39,706 nt of DNA from Limnohabitans sp. 2KL-51 (GCF_003063645.1 NZ_NESJ01000029.1:1-39706); one strand, 5' to 3'. Positions 25,381 to 34,339 are shown, counted from the stretch's first letter. The notes: a model not told the origin generated them from the sequence alone. Made by a program: numbers and translations.

Positions 25381-26655
25381 TTACTTCACAGCGTCAAACA
25401 GCGATTTAGCGGCGGCATGGCAGAACGGGGGTTCGTAAGTGCCGTGGTAATTACCGTAATAGGCGATAGGGTCCTCAGCCAGTACCTTGGCGTAGACAGC
25501 TTGAATGGTTGGGTCCACGTCCACCGATTGGACGTTTGTCAGACCTTTGGCATCGAATGCGGCTTTCATCACCGTCTGGTGAATAGCCGGTGGAACAGTC
25601 GGGTCTCCACTGCCGCCGCACAACAAAACCTGGGACTTGGGTGCCCAGTCAAGCAGGTCGTTCTTTTTTGCAGCCAAGAATGTGGCGTTGTTCGGGTTGG
25701 TCAGGATATCGCTGCTGAAGGCAGACTGGAACAAGGCATCACGGGCCTGGTTGGGTGTTTCACCCTTCATACCTGGCAGCTTGCCTGAAGTAACCAAGGT
25801 CGTGTAGTTCAAGTTGGGGCTTGGCAACAGACTTTCAATGCCTGCGGCATAAGGTGCTTTAAATGCATCATTGACGTTGCTGTAAAGGTTGCCGTAGATT
25901 TTTTGCCAAGCGGTGACAAGGTAGGGCACAAAGAACTGGTATCCAGCAATGGCCTCAGTCAGTTTCATGGAGCCAGACAGATTGTAGGGGCCTGCAAGGT
26001 GCGCGCCAGCAGCCACTTTAATTTCACCGGAAAGATTCTTTTCGATTTCGCGGTGTGCCGCCATTGATGCATGTCCGCCTTGAGAGTATCCGGTGAGCAT
26101 GACTTTGCCATTGAGGCTGCCACCTTGGGACGACACCGCGTTTCGCGCAGCACGGATCGAGTCGATGACCGATGTGGCTTCGGAGTCAGCGTGCAAATAA
26201 GGGTGGTAGCTGTAGTTGGACTTGGCAAAACCCAGGTAGTCGGTGGCGACCACGGCGTAGCCTTGGCCTGCGTACATGGCGGCCAACAGGCCTGTTTCAG
26301 AGTCGAGCGGGTTGGCCAGTGTGCGTGGCTTTTGCACATCGGTCCCTTTCGCGTAGGCCACCAGTGGGGCTGCTGCCGTGCAGTCGGCTCCAGAGGGCAG
26401 TAGCAGCACGCCCGAGGCATTGGAGGACTCACCTTTGGCACCTGGGGTGACATAGTTGAGTGAAATGACCTTCACATCGCACTTGGCTTTGCCGCTCAAG
26501 CCTAACAAGGGTCCCCCATCGAGTTGGGCTTTGGTCAGTGTTGCCAACGTTGACGGAGGGTCAATCAATGCACCGTTGACCGGATCGGAGCCACCACAAG
26601 CAGCCAAAAGTGCAGCAGCGCTGATGAGGGAAAGACTGAGTTTGAAAGATGCCAT
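25381..26655 (-). CDS. Secreted alpha/beta-hydrolase lipoprotein (lipase/esterase-like)
   Basis: This 424-residue protein starts MASFKLSLSLISAAALLAAC, with lipobox Cys at 20 followed by GGS. AAAGGAGA gives a very good ribosome site before the ATG. The alpha/beta-hydrolase fold is shown by GYAVVATDYLGFAKSNYSYH and the nucleophile elbow GYSQGGHA (Ser near residue 188). A late CGGSGDPTVPP with candidate acid and a C-terminal HGTYEPPF with candidate catalytic His follow. The overall pattern resembles secretory lipases and esterases that hydrolyse acyl esters at the cell surface. The substrate is unknown. It has its own upstream control region with a 20-bp palindrome. Confidence 0.82.
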   Translation of the reverse strand: MASFKLSLSLISAAALLAACGGSDPVNGALIDPPSTLATLTKAQLDGGPLLGLSGKAKCDVKVISLNYVTPGAKGESSNASGVLLLPSGADCTAAAPLVAYAKGTDVQKPRTLANPLDSETGLLAAMYAGQGYAVVATDYLGFAKSNYSYHPYLHADSEATSVIDSIRAARNAVSSQGGSLNGKVMLTGYSQGGHASMAAHREIEKNLSGEIKVAAGAHLAGPYNLSGSMKLTEAIAGYQFFVPYLVTAWQKIYGNLYSNVNDAFKAPYAAGIESLLPSPNLNYTTLVTSGKLPGMKGETPNQARDALFQSAFSSDILTNPNNATFLAAKKNDLLDWAPKSQVLLCGGSGDPTVPPAIHQTVMKAAFDAKGLTNVQSVDVDPTIQAVYAKVLAEDPIAYYGNYHGTYEPPFCHAAAKSLFDAVK

Positions 26656-26681
26656 GTTGAAGTCTCCTTTGGATTCATGAA

Positions 26682-26701
26682 AATCGAACGATCGTGCGAT
26701 T
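26682..26701. promoter_or_regulatory. 20-bp palindromic operator candidate before the hydrolase gene
   Basis: The sequence AATCG-AA-CGATCG-TG-CGATT is an imperfect palindrome centred on CGATCG, 27-46 bp upstream of the ATG. On the minus strand it overlaps the 17-bp spacer between TTGCAA and GATTTT, weak -35 and -10 candidates. That position suits a repressor of the TetR type. No regulator gene is adjacent. Confidence 0.5.
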
Positions 26702-26773
26702 CTTGCAAATCCTAAAGCTTGTATTCCTTGTGGGCCATGGGGTTAATACCCATTTGCCGGTATCCATTTGGGC

Positions 26774-27028
26774 TCAGCGGTAGCGCAACTTCATCACCAA
26801 AATCATCAGCGCCAGGCTGGTAGTGATGACGTTGGCGATGATGATGGGCCAAGCCACCATCAAGATGCCGTAGACCAGCCACAGCGCCACACCTGAGGTG
26901 AACAGGCTGTACATGCCCAGTGAGATGCCGCTCACGTCGCGGGTGCGAAAGGTGTGCCAAGCTTGCGGGATGAAGCTGGCGGTGGTCAGGAAGGCGGCCA
27001 CAGAGCCGACCCAGTCGATAAGGTCCAT
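26774..27028 (-). CDS. SemiSWEET sugar transporter (PQ-loop/MtN3 family)
   Basis: This 84-residue protein has three transmembrane helices, the size of a SemiSWEET half-transporter that works as a dimer. The PQ-loop is visible in TTASFIPQAWHTFRTRDVSGIS, here ended by SLGMYSLF, and helix 3 carries IIIANVITTSLALMI with the substrate-lining Asn. AAGGAG lies 7-8 bp before the ATG. SemiSWEETs carry mono- or disaccharides across the inner membrane by facilitated diffusion. It starts 45 bp after dacB on the same strand and may share its mRNA. Cell-wall sugar transport is a tempting but unproven idea. Confidence 0.88.
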   Translation of the reverse strand: MDLIDWVGSVAAFLTTASFIPQAWHTFRTRDVSGISLGMYSLFTSGVALWLVYGILMVAWPIIIANVITTSLALMILVMKLRYR

Positions 27029-27073
27029 GTTGGGACTCCTTGTATGCGTGTTGGAGAGGGGTGCTAGAGGGGT

Positions 27074-28627
27074 TCAGCGTGCTTTGCTGCGTTGCACTGT
27101 TTGGGGTTTGCGAGGCTTGGCAGGGTCCGAATCCATGTCGCGCACGGTCCATTCCAGCAGCTGGTCCAGCGCGGCCCGACCCTGCTGGGCGTTGGGGTGG
27201 TGCAGCACCGCCACCAAGGTGTAGCGCTGGCCGCTTTGGCCTTGAACATAACCGGCCACAGAGGCCACGTCGCGCAAAGAGCCGGTTTTGAGCCAGGCGT
27301 TGCCGATCACAGGCGACAGAGGGCTGCGCTCTTTGAGGCGGGCGGCGGTGCCATTCACCCCGGCAATGGCCAGCGAGTCGACAAAATGCCGGGCGTGCGG
27401 GCTGGCGTGCGCGGCCTGCAGCAAGGCCGTAAGGGCCTGGGCGGTGCTGCGCTCGCTGCGAGACAGGCCCGAGCCATTGTCCAGGATCGGCTCGTTGTGT
27501 CCGGCAAAGCCCTGTCGCCACCACTGCGACAGCCGCAGGCGCGAAGCTTCAAAGCGCCCGGGCGCGCCCAACTCGCTCGACAGCGTCAGGAACAGCTGCT
27601 GCGCCATCACGTTGTTCGAGAATTTGTTGATGTCTTGGATGATCTCGGACAAGGGCAAGGAGGGCACTTCCAGCAGCTGCTTTGCCGATGCCGGGCGTGT
27701 GCCGTAGCGCACCTGCCCCGTAAGCTGTCCGCCCGCACCTTGCCACATGGCCAGCATGACGCGGGGTGCATAGGCCTCGGGTTCGGGGTAGGCCACGGGC
27801 CATTCGCGCTCGCCACAGCTGGCCGGGTAGCGACCCGCAAAGCGCACTTGCTCGGGTTGGCTGAAGTCGGCCTGCAGCTGGCGACGCCAGTCGCTGCAAG
27901 GGGCCTGGCTGAGCGGCAGTTGCGTGGGGGCAGAAAAGCCGGCCAGCGGCGGCTCAAAGCGCACCTGCACCTGGCCGCTGGCGGCATCGGGCGTGAATTT
28001 GTAGACCACCGCCTTGAAGTTGAGCAGCAGCCCGTCCGGCCCCACGTTGTAGGGCCTGAGGGGTTCGTCGTCAAAGGGTTCGCTGCGTTCGCGCACATCG
28101 AACACGCTGCGGTCGAGCACGATGTCGCCACGCACCTCGCGCACGCCCAACACCCGAACCTGCGCCAGCAGCTCTTGAAGCCGCTCGACCACCAGCTTGG
28201 GGTCCCCGCTGCCGCGCACGATCAGGTTGCCCTGCAGCACGCCATCGCGCAAGGGGCCGTCGGCGTACACCCTGTTGCGCCAGACGTGGTCGGGCCCCAG
28301 CAGGCTCAAGCCGGCGTAGGTGGTGAACAGTTTCATGACCGAGGCGGGGTTGACGCTGGCTTGTGCGTGGTGCGACAAGTGCCGTGGCTGGCCGCTGCTG
28401 GACGCTGAGCCACCGGACAAGGGAGCGATGAGCACGCTCAGGGCCGAAGGGGGAATTTGGGCTTGCTGCAGGGTTTGCAGGACAGGCCGGGGCAGTGTAG
28501 ATTGAGCGGTACTTTGCGCATGGGCAGGCCAGAGCAAGGCGGTACTCAGCGCCAAGGCAGTACAGGCAGCAAAGGCAGCGTGGGCCAGGGTGAATAAAAA
28601 TGGGCGCTGGGCGCGGTAGCGGGTCAT
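27074..28627 (-). CDS. dacB: D-alanyl-D-alanine carboxypeptidase/endopeptidase (PBP4 type)
   Basis: DacB trims or cuts peptidoglycan cross-links in the periplasm. The 517-residue protein has a signal peptide (ALALSTALLWPAHA) and the three penicillin-binding motifs: SVMK in NPASVMKLFTTYAGL near residue 95, SNN in FSNNVMAQQLF near 335, and KTG in LKTGSLRDVASVAGY near 446. The insertion domain between the first two motifs, typical of class C PBPs, is present. Length fits the family. The C-terminus carries a basic tail (KPRKPQTVQRSKAR). The start lies about 90 bp from the divergent EamA gene. Confidence 0.94.
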   Translation of the reverse strand: MTRYRAQRPFLFTLAHAAFAACTALALSTALLWPAHAQSTAQSTLPRPVLQTLQQAQIPPSALSVLIAPLSGGSASSSGQPRHLSHHAQASVNPASVMKLFTTYAGLSLLGPDHVWRNRVYADGPLRDGVLQGNLIVRGSGDPKLVVERLQELLAQVRVLGVREVRGDIVLDRSVFDVRERSEPFDDEPLRPYNVGPDGLLLNFKAVVYKFTPDAASGQVQVRFEPPLAGFSAPTQLPLSQAPCSDWRRQLQADFSQPEQVRFAGRYPASCGEREWPVAYPEPEAYAPRVMLAMWQGAGGQLTGQVRYGTRPASAKQLLEVPSLPLSEIIQDINKFSNNVMAQQLFLTLSSELGAPGRFEASRLRLSQWWRQGFAGHNEPILDNGSGLSRSERSTAQALTALLQAAHASPHARHFVDSLAIAGVNGTAARLKERSPLSPVIGNAWLKTGSLRDVASVAGYVQGQSGQRYTLVAVLHHPNAQQGRAALDQLLEWTVRDMDSDPAKPRKPQTVQRSKAR

Positions 28628-28716
28628 CGGGCGAGTCTAACGGGGACCAGGAGGTACACGCAGACCTGCGGGGTCGTCAAAAGGCGGCACAGGTCGCGCC
28701 TGTGCAGAGGCCCCGT

Positions 28717-29712
28717 ATGATTCGGGCCATGCGATTTTCTTCAAAAACCGTGGGGCTGGCTTCGGCGGTCGTCACAGTGCTCATCTGGACGGGTTTCATT
28801 GTCATTGCGCGGGCCTCGGCGTCTCGGGGCTTGCTGCCTTTAGACATTGTGCTGGCCCGTATTCTGGGGGCCAGCGCCGTCTTGTTGCCTTGGGCTTGGT
28901 GGCTGATGCGTCCGGCACGCCAGGCCGGTGAAAAAGTCGGATCTTTGTGGGGGCTGTCGCCCCTGCCTTTGCGCCAGACGGTGCAAACCGGCCTGCTGGG
29001 CGGCTTTTTGTACGCCGTACTGGCCTACACCGGTTTTGTGTATGCACCTGCCACGCACGCCTCGGTGCTGATGCCCGGCAGCTTGCCCTTGTGGACCACC
29101 TTGCTGGCCTGGCTTTTTCTGCGCGAAAAAGTGGCCACCGCCCGTGCCGTGGGGCTGGGCTTCATCGTGCTGGGCGATGTGTTGGTGGGCGGTGCGAGTT
29201 TGCTCATGGCCTTTGATGGCGGCGAGGTCTGGAAGGGCGACTTGTTGTTCATGGCGGCAGCCCTGTGCTGGTCCAGCTACAGCGTGTTGGTGCGCAGCCA
29301 TGGTTTTGACGCGGTGCGCGCCACCATGGCCATCACTGCATTTGCCTTTGTCTGCTTTGTACCCTTGTTCGCGGTGTTGGTGGGCTTGTCCATCCTGCCC
29401 ACGCAGCTGCACCAAGCCCCTTGGTCTGAAATCTTGTTCCAAGCCGTGTTCCAGGGTGTGGGCTCTGTCGTCATTTCGGGCATCACCTTCACGCAGATGG
29501 TGCGCCACTACGGCCCGGTGCGCTCGACCATGATCACGGCGCTGGTGCCGGGTTTGTCGGCGCTGGGGGCGGTGTGGTTTCTGAGCGAGCCCATGCACTG
29601 GAATTTGCTGGCTGGGCTGGCGCTGGTGACCAGTGGCATTTTGTTTGGTGTGCGACAGGCCAAAAAACCTGTTGTTGCGCCCATTTCGCCTCCAACTGGA
29701 GGCCAGCCATGA
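28717..29712 (+). CDS. EamA/DMT-family transporter
   Basis: This 331-residue protein has about ten hydrophobic segments in two EamA halves. The first runs from VGLASAVVTVLIWTGFIVIA, and the second from GDLLFMAAALCWSSYSVLV to LNLLAGLALVTSGILFG-like sequence at the end. AGAGG 7 bp before the ATG at 28717 sets the start; 28729 is the alternative. The drug/metabolite transporter superfamily exports amino acids, nucleosides and other metabolites. The substrate is not readable. Its stop overlaps the tsaB start (ATGA at 29709-29712). It therefore heads the tsaB-rimI-UDG operon. Confidence 0.87.
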   Translation: MIRAMRFSSKTVGLASAVVTVLIWTGFIVIARASASRGLLPLDIVLARILGASAVLLPWAWWLMRPARQAGEKVGSLWGLSPLPLRQTVQTGLLGGFLYAVLAYTGFVYAPATHASVLMPGSLPLWTTLLAWLFLREKVATARAVGLGFIVLGDVLVGGASLLMAFDGGEVWKGDLLFMAAALCWSSYSVLVRSHGFDAVRATMAITAFAFVCFVPLFAVLVGLSILPTQLHQAPWSEILFQAVFQGVGSVVISGITFTQMVRHYGPVRSTMITALVPGLSALGAVWFLSEPMHWNLLAGLALVTSGILFGVRQAKKPVVAPISPPTGGQP

Positions 29713-30515
29713 GCACCAGCGCCGAGCGCCGCTGGCTGGCCTTTGACACCAGCACCGATGTGTTGTCTCTGGCCGTGGCCCGTGGCGAACAGGTCTGGGG
29801 CCAAACCCTGCCCGGCGGTGCGCAGGCTTCGAGCGGTTTGATTCCGGCGGTGCTGGCTCTGCTGGCCGAGGCCGACATGCCGCTGTCCTCGCTGGATGCC
29901 ATCGTCTTCGGTCGGGGGCCGGGGTCGTTTACCGGTTTGCGCACCGCTTGCGCCGTGGCGCAAGGCCTGGCTTTTGGGGTCGATTTGCCCGTGTTGCCTG
30001 TCGACACTTTGCTGGCTGTGGCTGAAGAGGCCCGCTGGGCGCAAGTGCACGCAGGGGCTGTTGCGCCCGACACCGTGCTGACCGTGCTGGCGCTGCTCGA
30101 CGCCCGCATGGACGAGGTGTACAGCGCCGCTTACCACTGGGAGCCCGTCCCGGGGGCAAGTCTTGGGCGTTGGCAAGAGGCCTTGCCCTTGCAAGTGGGT
30201 GCCCCCGAAAGATTGCAGATGCCCGATGACCGCGTGGTGCTTCAAGCAGGCAACGCCTTTGCCGCGTATGGCGACCGACTGCCCCGTGTGGCAGCGGGTG
30301 GCTTGCGCTGCGAAGCCCTGCCCACCGCCGCCGCTTTGCTGCGCCTGGCCCCTGCCTTGTGGGCGCAGGGCCTGGCCGTGCCGGCCGAGCAAGCCATGCC
30401 GCTGTACATCCGCGACAAAGTGGCCAACACCACCGCCGAGCGCGAGGCCATGAAAGCACACGCCCTGCAGGCCCAGGCTGCTTTGGCTAAGGCCGCAGCG
30501 CAGCCCTTACTCTGA
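29709..30515 (+). CDS. tsaB: tRNA threonylcarbamoyladenosine biosynthesis protein TsaB
   Basis: TsaB is the partner of TsaD that is needed to move threonylcarbamoyl onto A37 of tRNAs. The 268-residue protein starts MSTSAERRWLAFDTSTD at the ATGA overlap with the EamA gene. The ASKHA-fold motifs LAFDTSTDVLSLAV and FGRGPGSFTGLRTACAVAQG are clear. It is longer than E. coli TsaB mainly by an extended C-terminal Ala-rich helix (AHALQAQAALAKAAAQ). RimI follows after 2 bp, a tsaB-rimI order common in bacteria. Confidence 0.94.
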   Translation: MSTSAERRWLAFDTSTDVLSLAVARGEQVWGQTLPGGAQASSGLIPAVLALLAEADMPLSSLDAIVFGRGPGSFTGLRTACAVAQGLAFGVDLPVLPVDTLLAVAEEARWAQVHAGAVAPDTVLTVLALLDARMDEVYSAAYHWEPVPGASLGRWQEALPLQVGAPERLQMPDDRVVLQAGNAFAAYGDRLPRVAAGGLRCEALPTAAALLRLAPALWAQGLAVPAEQAMPLYIRDKVANTTAEREAMKAHALQAQAALAKAAAQPLL

Positions 30516-30517
30516 CT

Positions 30518-31027
30518 ATGAATCTGTCCATGAAGCCCGCGCCAGCCGACGAGAATACCCAGCCCTCGGAGGCCACGCGCAACCGCGTCACGCTCGCCCC
30601 CATGACGCAGGACGACCTGGACGCGGTGATCGCCATCGAGCAAACCGCCTACAGCCATCCCTGGACACGGGGCAATTTCCGCGACTCGCTCAACCCCCTG
30701 TTTGAGGCCCAATGCCTGTGGCTGGACGCTGAATTACTGGGGTACTTTTTGGCCATGCACGGTGTGGAAGAAATGCACCTGCTCAACATCACCGTCGCCC
30801 CCGCGCACCAAGGCCAAGGATGGGGCCACATGATGCTGGACGCTTTGTCGCTCATGTCGCGCCATACAGGCGCGCAATGGTTGTGGCTGGAGGTGCGCCA
30901 AAGCAACCTGCGCGCCTTGCAGGTGTATGCGCGCTACGGCTTCAAGCAGATCAGCATCCGCAAGGATTACTATCCCGCAGGCCGCCTGCAGCGTGAGCAT
31001 GCGGTGGTGATGAGTTTGAAACTGTGA
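30518..31027 (+). CDS. rimI: Ribosomal protein alanine N-acetyltransferase RimI
   Basis: RimI acetylates the N-terminal alanine of ribosomal protein S18. The 169-residue GNAT protein has VTLAPMTQDDLDAVIAIEQ, the RimI-typical AYSHPWTRGNFRDSL, the acetyl-CoA-binding loop VAPAHQGQGWGHMML and the late ARYGFKQISIRKDYYP. An in-frame ATG at 30530 is an alternative start, and the family core begins around residue 24. It is placed 2 bp after tsaB and overlaps the next gene at 31024-31027. Confidence 0.92.
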   Translation: MNLSMKPAPADENTQPSEATRNRVTLAPMTQDDLDAVIAIEQTAYSHPWTRGNFRDSLNPLFEAQCLWLDAELLGYFLAMHGVEEMHLLNITVAPAHQGQGWGHMMLDALSLMSRHTGAQWLWLEVRQSNLRALQVYARYGFKQISIRKDYYPAGRLQREHAVVMSLKL

Positions 31028-31965
31028 GCCCCAACATGAGCGACCCCACCCGATTTGACCTGGACGACCGCCAACGCGCCATGCTGGCCGAGATGGGCGT
31101 GCGCGTTTGGTGGCCGCAGCGCAGCGATGCCGCGCCAATCGCTGTGGCGGGCGATGCACCGACTGCGGCCGTGGCCGCATCGATACCGACGCCAGCACCA
31201 GCGCCTGGCGTGTCCGGCGCTGCAGGGGCTGCAGGGATTGCTAGTTCAGTGCGTCCCGCACCGCCTGCACTGCCCCTTGTGCCTGCAGTGCCATTAGCCC
31301 GCCCCGCAACGCGTGGTCCTGTGGCCCCAGTGCAGGCGCAAGGACAAGTTTTTGCACCCATGCCTGAAGGTCTGTCCAGCATGGGCTGGGCCGAGCTGCA
31401 AACGGCCGTGACATCCTGCCAGTCGTGCGCCCTGTGCGCTGCTCGCCAAACGCCAGTTTTGGGCTCGGGCCAGGGCGCCGCCCGGTGGATGGTGGTGGGC
31501 GACTTGCCATCGGAAACCGATGGCCATCAGGGTCAGCCTTTCACCGGGCCAGAAGGCGTGCTGCTGGACAACATGCTCAAGGCCGTGGGCGTGCGCCGCC
31601 AAAGCTCATCCGGCAGCGCCGACGCCAGCGCTGATGCGCCCGAGGCCTGCCTGACCCACGCTGTCAAATGCCGCCCACTGAACGGGCGCAACCCCGAGAC
31701 CGCCGAGTTGGTCACTTGCGCGGGCTATTTGTCGCGCCAGGTCGCGCTGGCGCAGCCCCGTGTCATTTTGGCCATGGGCCGTTTTGCCATCCAAAGCCTG
31801 CTGGGCAGCACCGAGCCCATGGGCAAACTGCGGGGCCGCTTGCACGACTTTCAGGGGGTGCCGGTGGTGGTGACTTACCCACCGTCGAGCTTGCTGCGCA
31901 ACCCAGCCGACAAGGCCAAGGCATGGGCCGATTTGGTGATGGCTTTGTCGGTGGCCCACGACTGA
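31024..31965 (+). CDS. Family-4-like uracil-DNA glycosylase with altered active-site motifs
   Basis: The 313-residue protein starts at a GTG overlapping the rimI stop; an ATG at 31036 is the alternative. Residues 37-105 are an Ala/Pro-rich linker. The Fe-S uracil-DNA glycosylase domain follows, with CQSCALC, PVLGSGQGAARWMVVGD, QPFTGPEGVLLDNML, KCRPLNGRNPETAELVTC and ILAMGRFAIQSLL. The four cluster cysteines appear present. Motif A, usually GEAPGxxED, reads GDLPSETDG here. The loop usually written TYHPS reads TYPPS, so the motif histidine is proline. A Ser/Ala-rich insertion (SSSGSADASADA) splits the domain. It may excise uracil weakly, act on another lesion, or be inactive. Confidence 0.82.
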   Translation: MSPNMSDPTRFDLDDRQRAMLAEMGVRVWWPQRSDAAPIAVAGDAPTAAVAASIPTPAPAPGVSGAAGAAGIASSVRPAPPALPLVPAVPLARPATRGPVAPVQAQGQVFAPMPEGLSSMGWAELQTAVTSCQSCALCAARQTPVLGSGQGAARWMVVGDLPSETDGHQGQPFTGPEGVLLDNMLKAVGVRRQSSSGSADASADAPEACLTHAVKCRPLNGRNPETAELVTCAGYLSRQVALAQPRVILAMGRFAIQSLLGSTEPMGKLRGRLHDFQGVPVVVTYPPSSLLRNPADKAKAWADLVMALSVAHD

Positions 31966-32102
31966 CAACTGCCTTTAAAGGGTGCTGGCCGGTCTGCCTA
32001 ATAGGCGGTCTTGATCTGGGCTGGTTGGCGGCGGTATGCACTTCCTTGGCAAGGTCTGCCGACAGACTGCCGGCATGGCGCGTCTGAGGCTCTGACAACC
32101 GT

Positions 32103-32108
32103 TAAAAT
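32103..32108 (+). promoter_or_regulatory. Candidate -10 box of tkt
   Basis: TAAAAT lies 38 bp before the tkt ATG. A good -35 was not found. The 180-bp gap 31966-32145 otherwise shows only short hairpins such as GCCTAATAGGC near 32000. Confidence 0.3.
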
Positions 32109-32145
32109 GCCGGGTTTACCAGAATACTTCCCCGGAGCTGACCCC

Positions 32146-34197
32146 ATGGCCAATCAACAACAAATGGCAAACGCCATCCGCGCCCTCGCAATGGACGCTG
32201 TTCAACAAGCCAACTCGGGTCACCCCGGCGCCCCCATGGGCATGGCCGACATGGCTGTGGCGCTTTGGGGCGATCACTTGCAACACAACCCCAAAAATCC
32301 CCATTGGGCCAACCGCGACCGCTTTGTGCTGTCCAACGGCCACGGCTCGATGCTGATCTATTCGGTGCTGCACCTGACCGGCTACAAGCTGCCGATTGAA
32401 GAACTCAAAAACTTCCGCACCCTGCACAGCAAAACCGCTGGCCACCCCGAAGTGGGCGTGACCCCCGGCGTGGAAACCACCACCGGCCCACTGGGCCAAG
32501 GCATCACCAATGCCGTGGGCATGGCGCTGGCTGAGAAGCTGCTGGCCGCTGAGTTCAACCAAGACGGCCACAAAATCGTTTCACACCATACCTACGTATT
32601 TTTGGGTGACGGCTGCCTCATGGAAGGCATCAGCCACGAAGCCGTGGCCCTGGCCGGTGCCTGGAAGCTGAACAAACTGATCGCCCTGTACGACGACAAC
32701 GGCATATCGATCGACGGCCAAGTGGCTCCGTGGTTCATCGACAACACGCCTCAGCGCTTTGCCTCCTGCGGCTGGAACGTGATCGACGCCGTGGACGGCC
32801 ACGACGCCGCTGCCGTGTCTGCCGCGATTGCCGCCGCCAAGATCAGCGCGGACAAACCCAGCTTGATTGTCTGCAAGACCGCCATCGGCAAAGGCTCGCC
32901 CAACCGTGCAGGCACCTCCAAAGCCCACGGCGAGCCGCTGGGCGCTGAAGAAATCAAACTCACCCGCGAAGCCTTGGGCTGGACGGCTGAGCCCTTCAAG
33001 ATCCCCAAAGAAGTCTATGCAGACTGGGACGCCAAAGTGGCTGGCAAAGCCCGCGAAGCTGAGTGGAACACCGCTTTTGCCGCCTACAAAGCCGCCTTCC
33101 CCGCACAAGCCAAAGAGTTTGTGCGCCGCATGAAGGGCGACTTGCCCAAGAACTTCAACCAGGTAGCGTTTGACGCCGTGGTCGCCGCCCACACCAAGGG
33201 CGAGACCGTGGCCAGTCGCAAGGCCAGCCAGCTGGCGCTCGAAGCCTTCACCGCCGCCTTGCCAGAAATGCTGGGCGGCTCGGCCGACCTCACAGGCTCT
33301 AACCTCACCAACACCAAGAGCACCCCCGCCTTTCGGGTGGACCTGGCCGGTGACGTGGTCAAGACAGCTGATGGCTCGGCTACCGAAGGGGCCTCCAAGA
33401 TCGGTCGCCACATCAACTATGGCGTGCGCGAATTCGGCATGGCCGCGATCATGAACGGCGTGGCCCTGCACGGCGGCTACATCCCCTACGGTGGCACCTT
33501 CCTCACTTTCTCTGACTATTCACGCAACGCCATCCGCATGGCCGCGCTGATGAAGCAGCGCGTCATCCACGTCTTCACCCACGACTCCATTGGCCTGGGC
33601 GAAGACGGCCCGACCCACCAGTCCATCGAGCACGCCGCCAGCCTGCGCCTGATCCCCGGTTTGGACGTGTGGCGTCCCGCCGACACGGCCGAAACCACCG
33701 TGGCCTGGGCCGTGGCCCTGCAAAACGCGAACCGTCCTTCAGCCCTTTTGCTGTCGCGCCAAAACTTGGCCTACTCACCCAAGAGCGATCTGGGCGACAT
33801 CAGCCGTGGCGCGTATGTGCTGTCTGAGCCCGAGCACGTCGGCATCAAGAAGACCCACGGCGTGATCATCGCCACCGGCTCTGAAGTGCAACTGGCCCTG
33901 GCCGCGCAAAAACTGCTGGCCGAACGCAAAATCGGTGTGCGCGTGGTCTCCATGCCCAGCACCAATGTTTTCGATCGCCAAGGCAGCGAATACAAGCAAA
34001 GCGTGCTGCCCAAAGGCCTGCCCCGTGTGGCGGTCGAAATGGGCTCCACCGACGGCTGGTGGAAATACGGCTGCGCCGCGGTGGTCGGGATCGACACCTA
34101 TGGTGAGTCGGCCCCAGCGCCTGTGCTTTTCAAGCACTTCGGCTTCACTGCAGAAAACGTGGCCGACACCGTCCACGCTGCGCTGCTCAAGGCCTGA
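32146..34197 (+). CDS. tkt: Transketolase
   Basis: Transketolase moves two-carbon ketol units between sugar phosphates in the pentose phosphate pathway, with thiamine diphosphate. The 683-residue protein starts [18 protein letters not shown] with GGAG 8 bp upstream; the open frame further upstream is not conserved-looking. Domain 1 has the ThDP motif [15 protein letters not shown] near 154 and [16 protein letters not shown] near the N-terminus. Domain 2 has [31 protein letters not shown] and [14 protein letters not shown]. Domain 3 is complete to the C-terminus. Gap follows after 142 bp. Confidence 0.97.
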   Translation: MANQQQMANAIRALAMDAVQQANSGHPGAPMGMADMAVALWGDHLQHNPKNPHWANRDRFVLSNGHGSMLIYSVLHLTGYKLPIEELKNFRTLHSKTAGHPEVGVTPGVETTTGPLGQGITNAVGMALAEKLLAAEFNQDGHKIVSHHTYVFLGDGCLMEGISHEAVALAGAWKLNKLIALYDDNGISIDGQVAPWFIDNTPQRFASCGWNVIDAVDGHDAAAVSAAIAAAKISADKPSLIVCKTAIGKGSPNRAGTSKAHGEPLGAEEIKLTREALGWTAEPFKIPKEVYADWDAKVAGKAREAEWNTAFAAYKAAFPAQAKEFVRRMKGDLPKNFNQVAFDAVVAAHTKGETVASRKASQLALEAFTAALPEMLGGSADLTGSNLTNTKSTPAFRVDLAGDVVKTADGSATEGASKIGRHINYGVREFGMAAIMNGVALHGGYIPYGGTFLTFSDYSRNAIRMAALMKQRVIHVFTHDSIGLGEDGPTHQSIEHAASLRLIPGLDVWRPADTAETTVAWAVALQNANRPSALLLSRQNLAYSPKSDLGDISRGAYVLSEPEHVGIKKTHGVIIATGSEVQLALAAQKLLAERKIGVRVVSMPSTNVFDRQGSEYKQSVLPKGLPRVAVEMGSTDGWWKYGCAAVVGIDTYGESAPAPVLFKHFGFTAENVADTVHAALLKA

Positions 34198-34219
34198 TTG
34201 AGACCCGCCGGATGAACCC

Positions 34220-34252
34220 CTTCAGTGCCATGGGTTTGACCCAGCGCTGAAG
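34220..34252. other. Hairpin between tkt and gap
   Basis: CTTCAGTGC (34220-34228) pairs with GCGCTGAAG (34244-34252) with one G-T pair, and an inner GGG/CCC continues the stem around TTTGA. There is no U tract, so it is more likely an mRNA stabiliser or processing element than a terminator. Confidence 0.45.
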
Positions 34253-34339
34253 CCATGTTCAGGGATCAGGCCCATGCAAGGGTGTTGGTTTCAAATCCGG
34301 TTACGTCACCGATTCGTAACTTTTTTCTGAGGCTTTCAC

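Noticed and set aside
26712..27524. 270-residue minus-strand frame spanning the SemiSWEET and the end of dacB
   Set aside because: It overlaps two well-supported genes in another frame and is Arg/Pro/Gly-rich shadow sequence.
34285..34305. GGTTTCAAATCCGG resembling a tRNA T-arm
   Set aside because: No acceptor stem, D-arm or anticodon arm can be folded around it; it is a chance match in the tkt-gap spacer.
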